From Tyto alba (Eukaryota; Chordata; Aves; Strigiformes; Tytonidae), in NCBI RefSeq assembly GCF_018691265.1, contig NW_024881321.1:14511387-14575386 (forward strand): 64,000 nt of DNA, read 5' to 3'. Every line of letters begins with the position of its first letter. Position 1 is the first letter of the stretch. The translations under genes were made by a program, and so were the position numbers. The notes below the pieces were generated by a model. The model saw only the letters and a list, made by a program, of their open reading frames with translations, was not told where the DNA came from and did no database searches. This document shows positions 61,186 through 64,000 of the stretch, piece after piece.

Positions 61186-64000
61186 TTTTTGCTGATCGGA
61201 AAAAACTGAATAATTTTAAGGGCTTTAATAAACATACCATTGAATATATTTCCAGTTGTGTGTTGAAATGGAAAAAAAAACAGTCTACCTCATACAACTG
61301 CTATTTCTTTCACATCTGTTTGAGAAGAACAAGATTATATAGATAGCTGTTAAAACCAAACCAAAACAAAAATAACAAACAAACAAACAAGCAAAAAACC
61401 CCAGAAAAAAAAGCAACTACCAAACATGAAATGTCATAATTAAATCTGAATGACCCTTTTCTTCAAGCTAAAAAAAAAAAACCCTGAAACATTAAAAGAG
61501 ACAAATCAACCCTTCATTTCTCTTTCATCAGTCAGAAAAGAACCAATAAATTCTTTAATTTAAGTGAGGAACAAAAGCATATAAAAAGTGATCAGAAGGA
61601 GCAGGTGTGTTAGCCACTGTCAGAACTTTATATGTGAAAAAAATAAAGACAATTTTTTTTTGTTCCTATCCATCCTTTTTTAGTAGATTTAGTAAATGTT
61701 GCTGATAAAATAAAATTTATTAGAAAATTAATGAGATTTTTCCTTCCAAATCATGTATTCAACATGATTGTATTACATTTTATATTGTTTTCTTTAATTT
61801 GGGAGTGTTTACATTTTGTGTACTTCTGAGCTTTACTACTATGACCCATAAATCCCAGAATGAGAATTCTTCGGGGAGATCAAATCAGTAAGTGACTGAC
61901 ATTTGTTAAATATATTTTTAGACATTACCATAAACAAATTCTAAAAGTGTGTATTTTACTGAATTATGACTTAACTGAGTAGTACTTTATTGCTTTATTG
62001 AAATTAAAGTGTTGGAAATGTGTGTCACTTTATAATACAAGAAAAAAATTAAAGTAGATTTCATATATCTAAAAAAAATCCTACTTTCTTGCCACCCATT
62101 TTTAACCTTATAATTATTTTTATGAAAATATTTGATAAAAAAATTCATGGACTAGAAGTATTAAGGGGTTGGCTGTGGTTTGGCACAGTCTCAGTGCTAA
62201 AAAGGATGTTAATTAGACACAAGGGATGTGACAAAGGTAGACAGATCAAGCATAATCATAAACATAGTGTGCTCTAGAACAAAAACTTTGTTAAATTGGT
62301 AGCAAACACCAAGGGCTGTTCTGGCCTTACTTCATGATATTTCCACAGGGTTCTATTCCACAGAGGTCTAATAGCCCAACAGCTTCCCAATTTTATCTCT
62401 GTGTTTTCTCCACACATTTTCTGAGTTTATTTCTGCTGTCAAAGAGACGTAATGTCGACCACTATGTTCTGAGTTCACTTTCTCATGAGTCTTCTGTCCT
62501 AGAGAAGTAGGGAAATTTTATTCAGTTTTCTCTTTAAAAGATAGAGTTTAACAACTTCTTTATGATTGCTAAGGGCTTAGGGGATAAGCAACCAGGGCAC
62601 AGTCCGAAATTTTGCCTGTCTTTATTCTGTGCTGTCTGCACAGAACATCTAGGATTATTCCCCAAAGGGATCAGGCTGCAAGACTGGGTAGTTGCAGAAA
62701 AAAAGGATGTGGGACTCACTTCCCTCTGTAGCTGTAGTAGTTAAAATCAAGATTTGTACTAACTCATTAAAATACAGTTAACCTATACACTATTTAATAT
62801 TGTTCAAAGAAGGGATTAGGAAAAAAGTACAATATTCTCTAGAAGTTTGCAGTTCTGTTTAATGAAAACATAGCAGCTGTCAATATATGAAGTATTTTGT
62901 ATACCACTGTGTTATCAACTCTATTCATTCCTAAAAAAGGAAAAACACAGACTGTACTCATCAGGAAAAGTAATTACTCATATAATTTTATTTTAAATCT
63001 TGATCTTCATAAAAAAGAATATTTTAATTACTTGTGGAAATCTATTAGTATGAGAAATCACCAGCTACGGCTAACCTTGAAAAAAGACAGAACGAATGAA
63101 ATGCTGATTTTCTATTCTAATGAATTCACATAAGTAAATAAATTACCATTTTTATGAAGTTTAAAAATCTAAATGATAATGGGCCAAATTCAGAACGTAC
63201 ATATGAAACTGAATCTTATTCAGTGATGGACTAATTTTTGCCACCTCTATTTGTAGCAGGCCATCTAGCATGAAATATGGTATCAAAATAAATTCTAATT
63301 TAATTAAAATTACTTACTGGTTACTGAACGTTGCTTTAGGTTAACATCAGAAAAGAATATACTACTCTGGGAGAAATAGTGAGAGCATTCAGAATCGTTC
63401 TCAGACATGCCAGCTGATGCTGGGGAATGGGTTATTATTGTCCTGAAGATGACAAGCACAAGACAGTCCTTCAAGTTCCATAGGAAATACTGGTCACTGG
63501 AGCTGTAGGGATGGAGAATTAAAGTACACTATTGTTCTTCTCACCTCTCTTTTTTATTTCCTTTGAATGATTAGCAACTTCATAATTATCTTCTGATGAC
63601 AAGTATCTGTGACTGGGGGGATTCTTATCATCTATGGCAATCCATGTGGATAACTTCCCAGACCAGACCATGTCTGTGATGTTCTTCAGCCTTTGAGATT
63701 GAGTCAATTTATAACCAGGCAATGCATAGCATTTATAGTTAGGCACTTACATCATTCTGCATCCATAGGTATAAACACTTTTTTACTGACAGTGGAAACT
63801 AAAGACACAAGCTAGTCCTCAAAGTTCTTCACTCACACTTTAAGAAACAAGAATAAACATCTGAGAAATGTTGAAGGGGTTTTACTATTTTATTTACTAT
63901 TCAAAACTTTTGCACAGTATTCTTATTTAAAGTACAGTAAAATGAATGAGAGAATGCTAGCATTTCAGGTCAGATCTCTGGCAACAGGAAAGGCAGAAAG
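61186..64000. other. AT-rich non-coding DNA to window end
   Basis: About 2.8 kb. A CAAA-rich stretch lies at 61352-61416. Otherwise no gene, RNA or element is recognised. The 78-residue frame at 62897-63133 and the 75-residue frame at 63519-63746 have no recognisable similarity. Confidence 0.5.

Overview
The window looks like about 64 kb of AT-rich, gene-poor nuclear DNA from a bird, either intergenic or deep intronic. The main evidence is the repeat content. There are many CR1-type LINE fragments whose 3' ends carry the avian attctatgattctatgat-style tail, and a dense set of solo retroviral LTRs. Some of these LTRs resemble, from memory, the TguLTR5-type (ERVL-like) LTRs of songbirds. I saw no mammalian SINE or L1 sequence. 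I cannot name the species; a passerine or other neoavian is a guess. I found no convincing host protein-coding exon, tRNA, rRNA, snRNA, operon or CRISPR array. Every open frame I examined closely is a decayed LINE frame, an LTR shadow, or chance.

Layout. 1-7200: AT-rich single-copy DNA with a small decayed CR1 reverse transcriptase (RT) piece at 355-585. 7205-8397: 5'-truncated CR1 on +. 9176-~10245: solo LTR, family A. 11728-12350: solo LTR, ERVK-like family B. 12634-13140: CR1 3' end on -. 14075-17043: long CR1 on + with endonuclease and RT remnants, split by a nested solo LTR at 14715-15473 with a perfect 5-bp target duplication. 17044-21320: AT-rich DNA with two (TTTTG)n tracts. 21321-23695: long CR1 on -. 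26098-26441: CR1 3' end on +. 30378-30745: truncated TguLTR5-like LTR on -. 33621-33735: CR1 scrap on -. 35903-36491: family B solo LTR with 12-bp terminal inverted repeats and a 6-bp target duplication. 39132-39721 and 39792-40864: two neighbouring solo LTRs. 45955-46565: solo LTR on -. 47400-47824: old CR1 3' end on +. 53513-54003: solo LTR on +. 54089-55076: CR1 on -. ~56655-57112: unexplained GC-rich block. 57762-58136: family A LTR on - with a large internal deletion. 60765-61185: ancient CR1/L3-like RT remnant on -. The rest is AT-rich DNA with homopolymers and simple repeats.

Nothing here works together as a pathway. The window is a record of retroelement insertion. The nested pair gives a relative date (CR1 first, LTR later). 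Several LTRs keep recognisable TATA and poly(A) signals and could in principle act as promoters or poly(A) sites. I found no new functional system. The best leads are the nested insertion, the LTR termini, the shared LTR 3' ends, the very long apparent R region of family A, and the GC-rich block.
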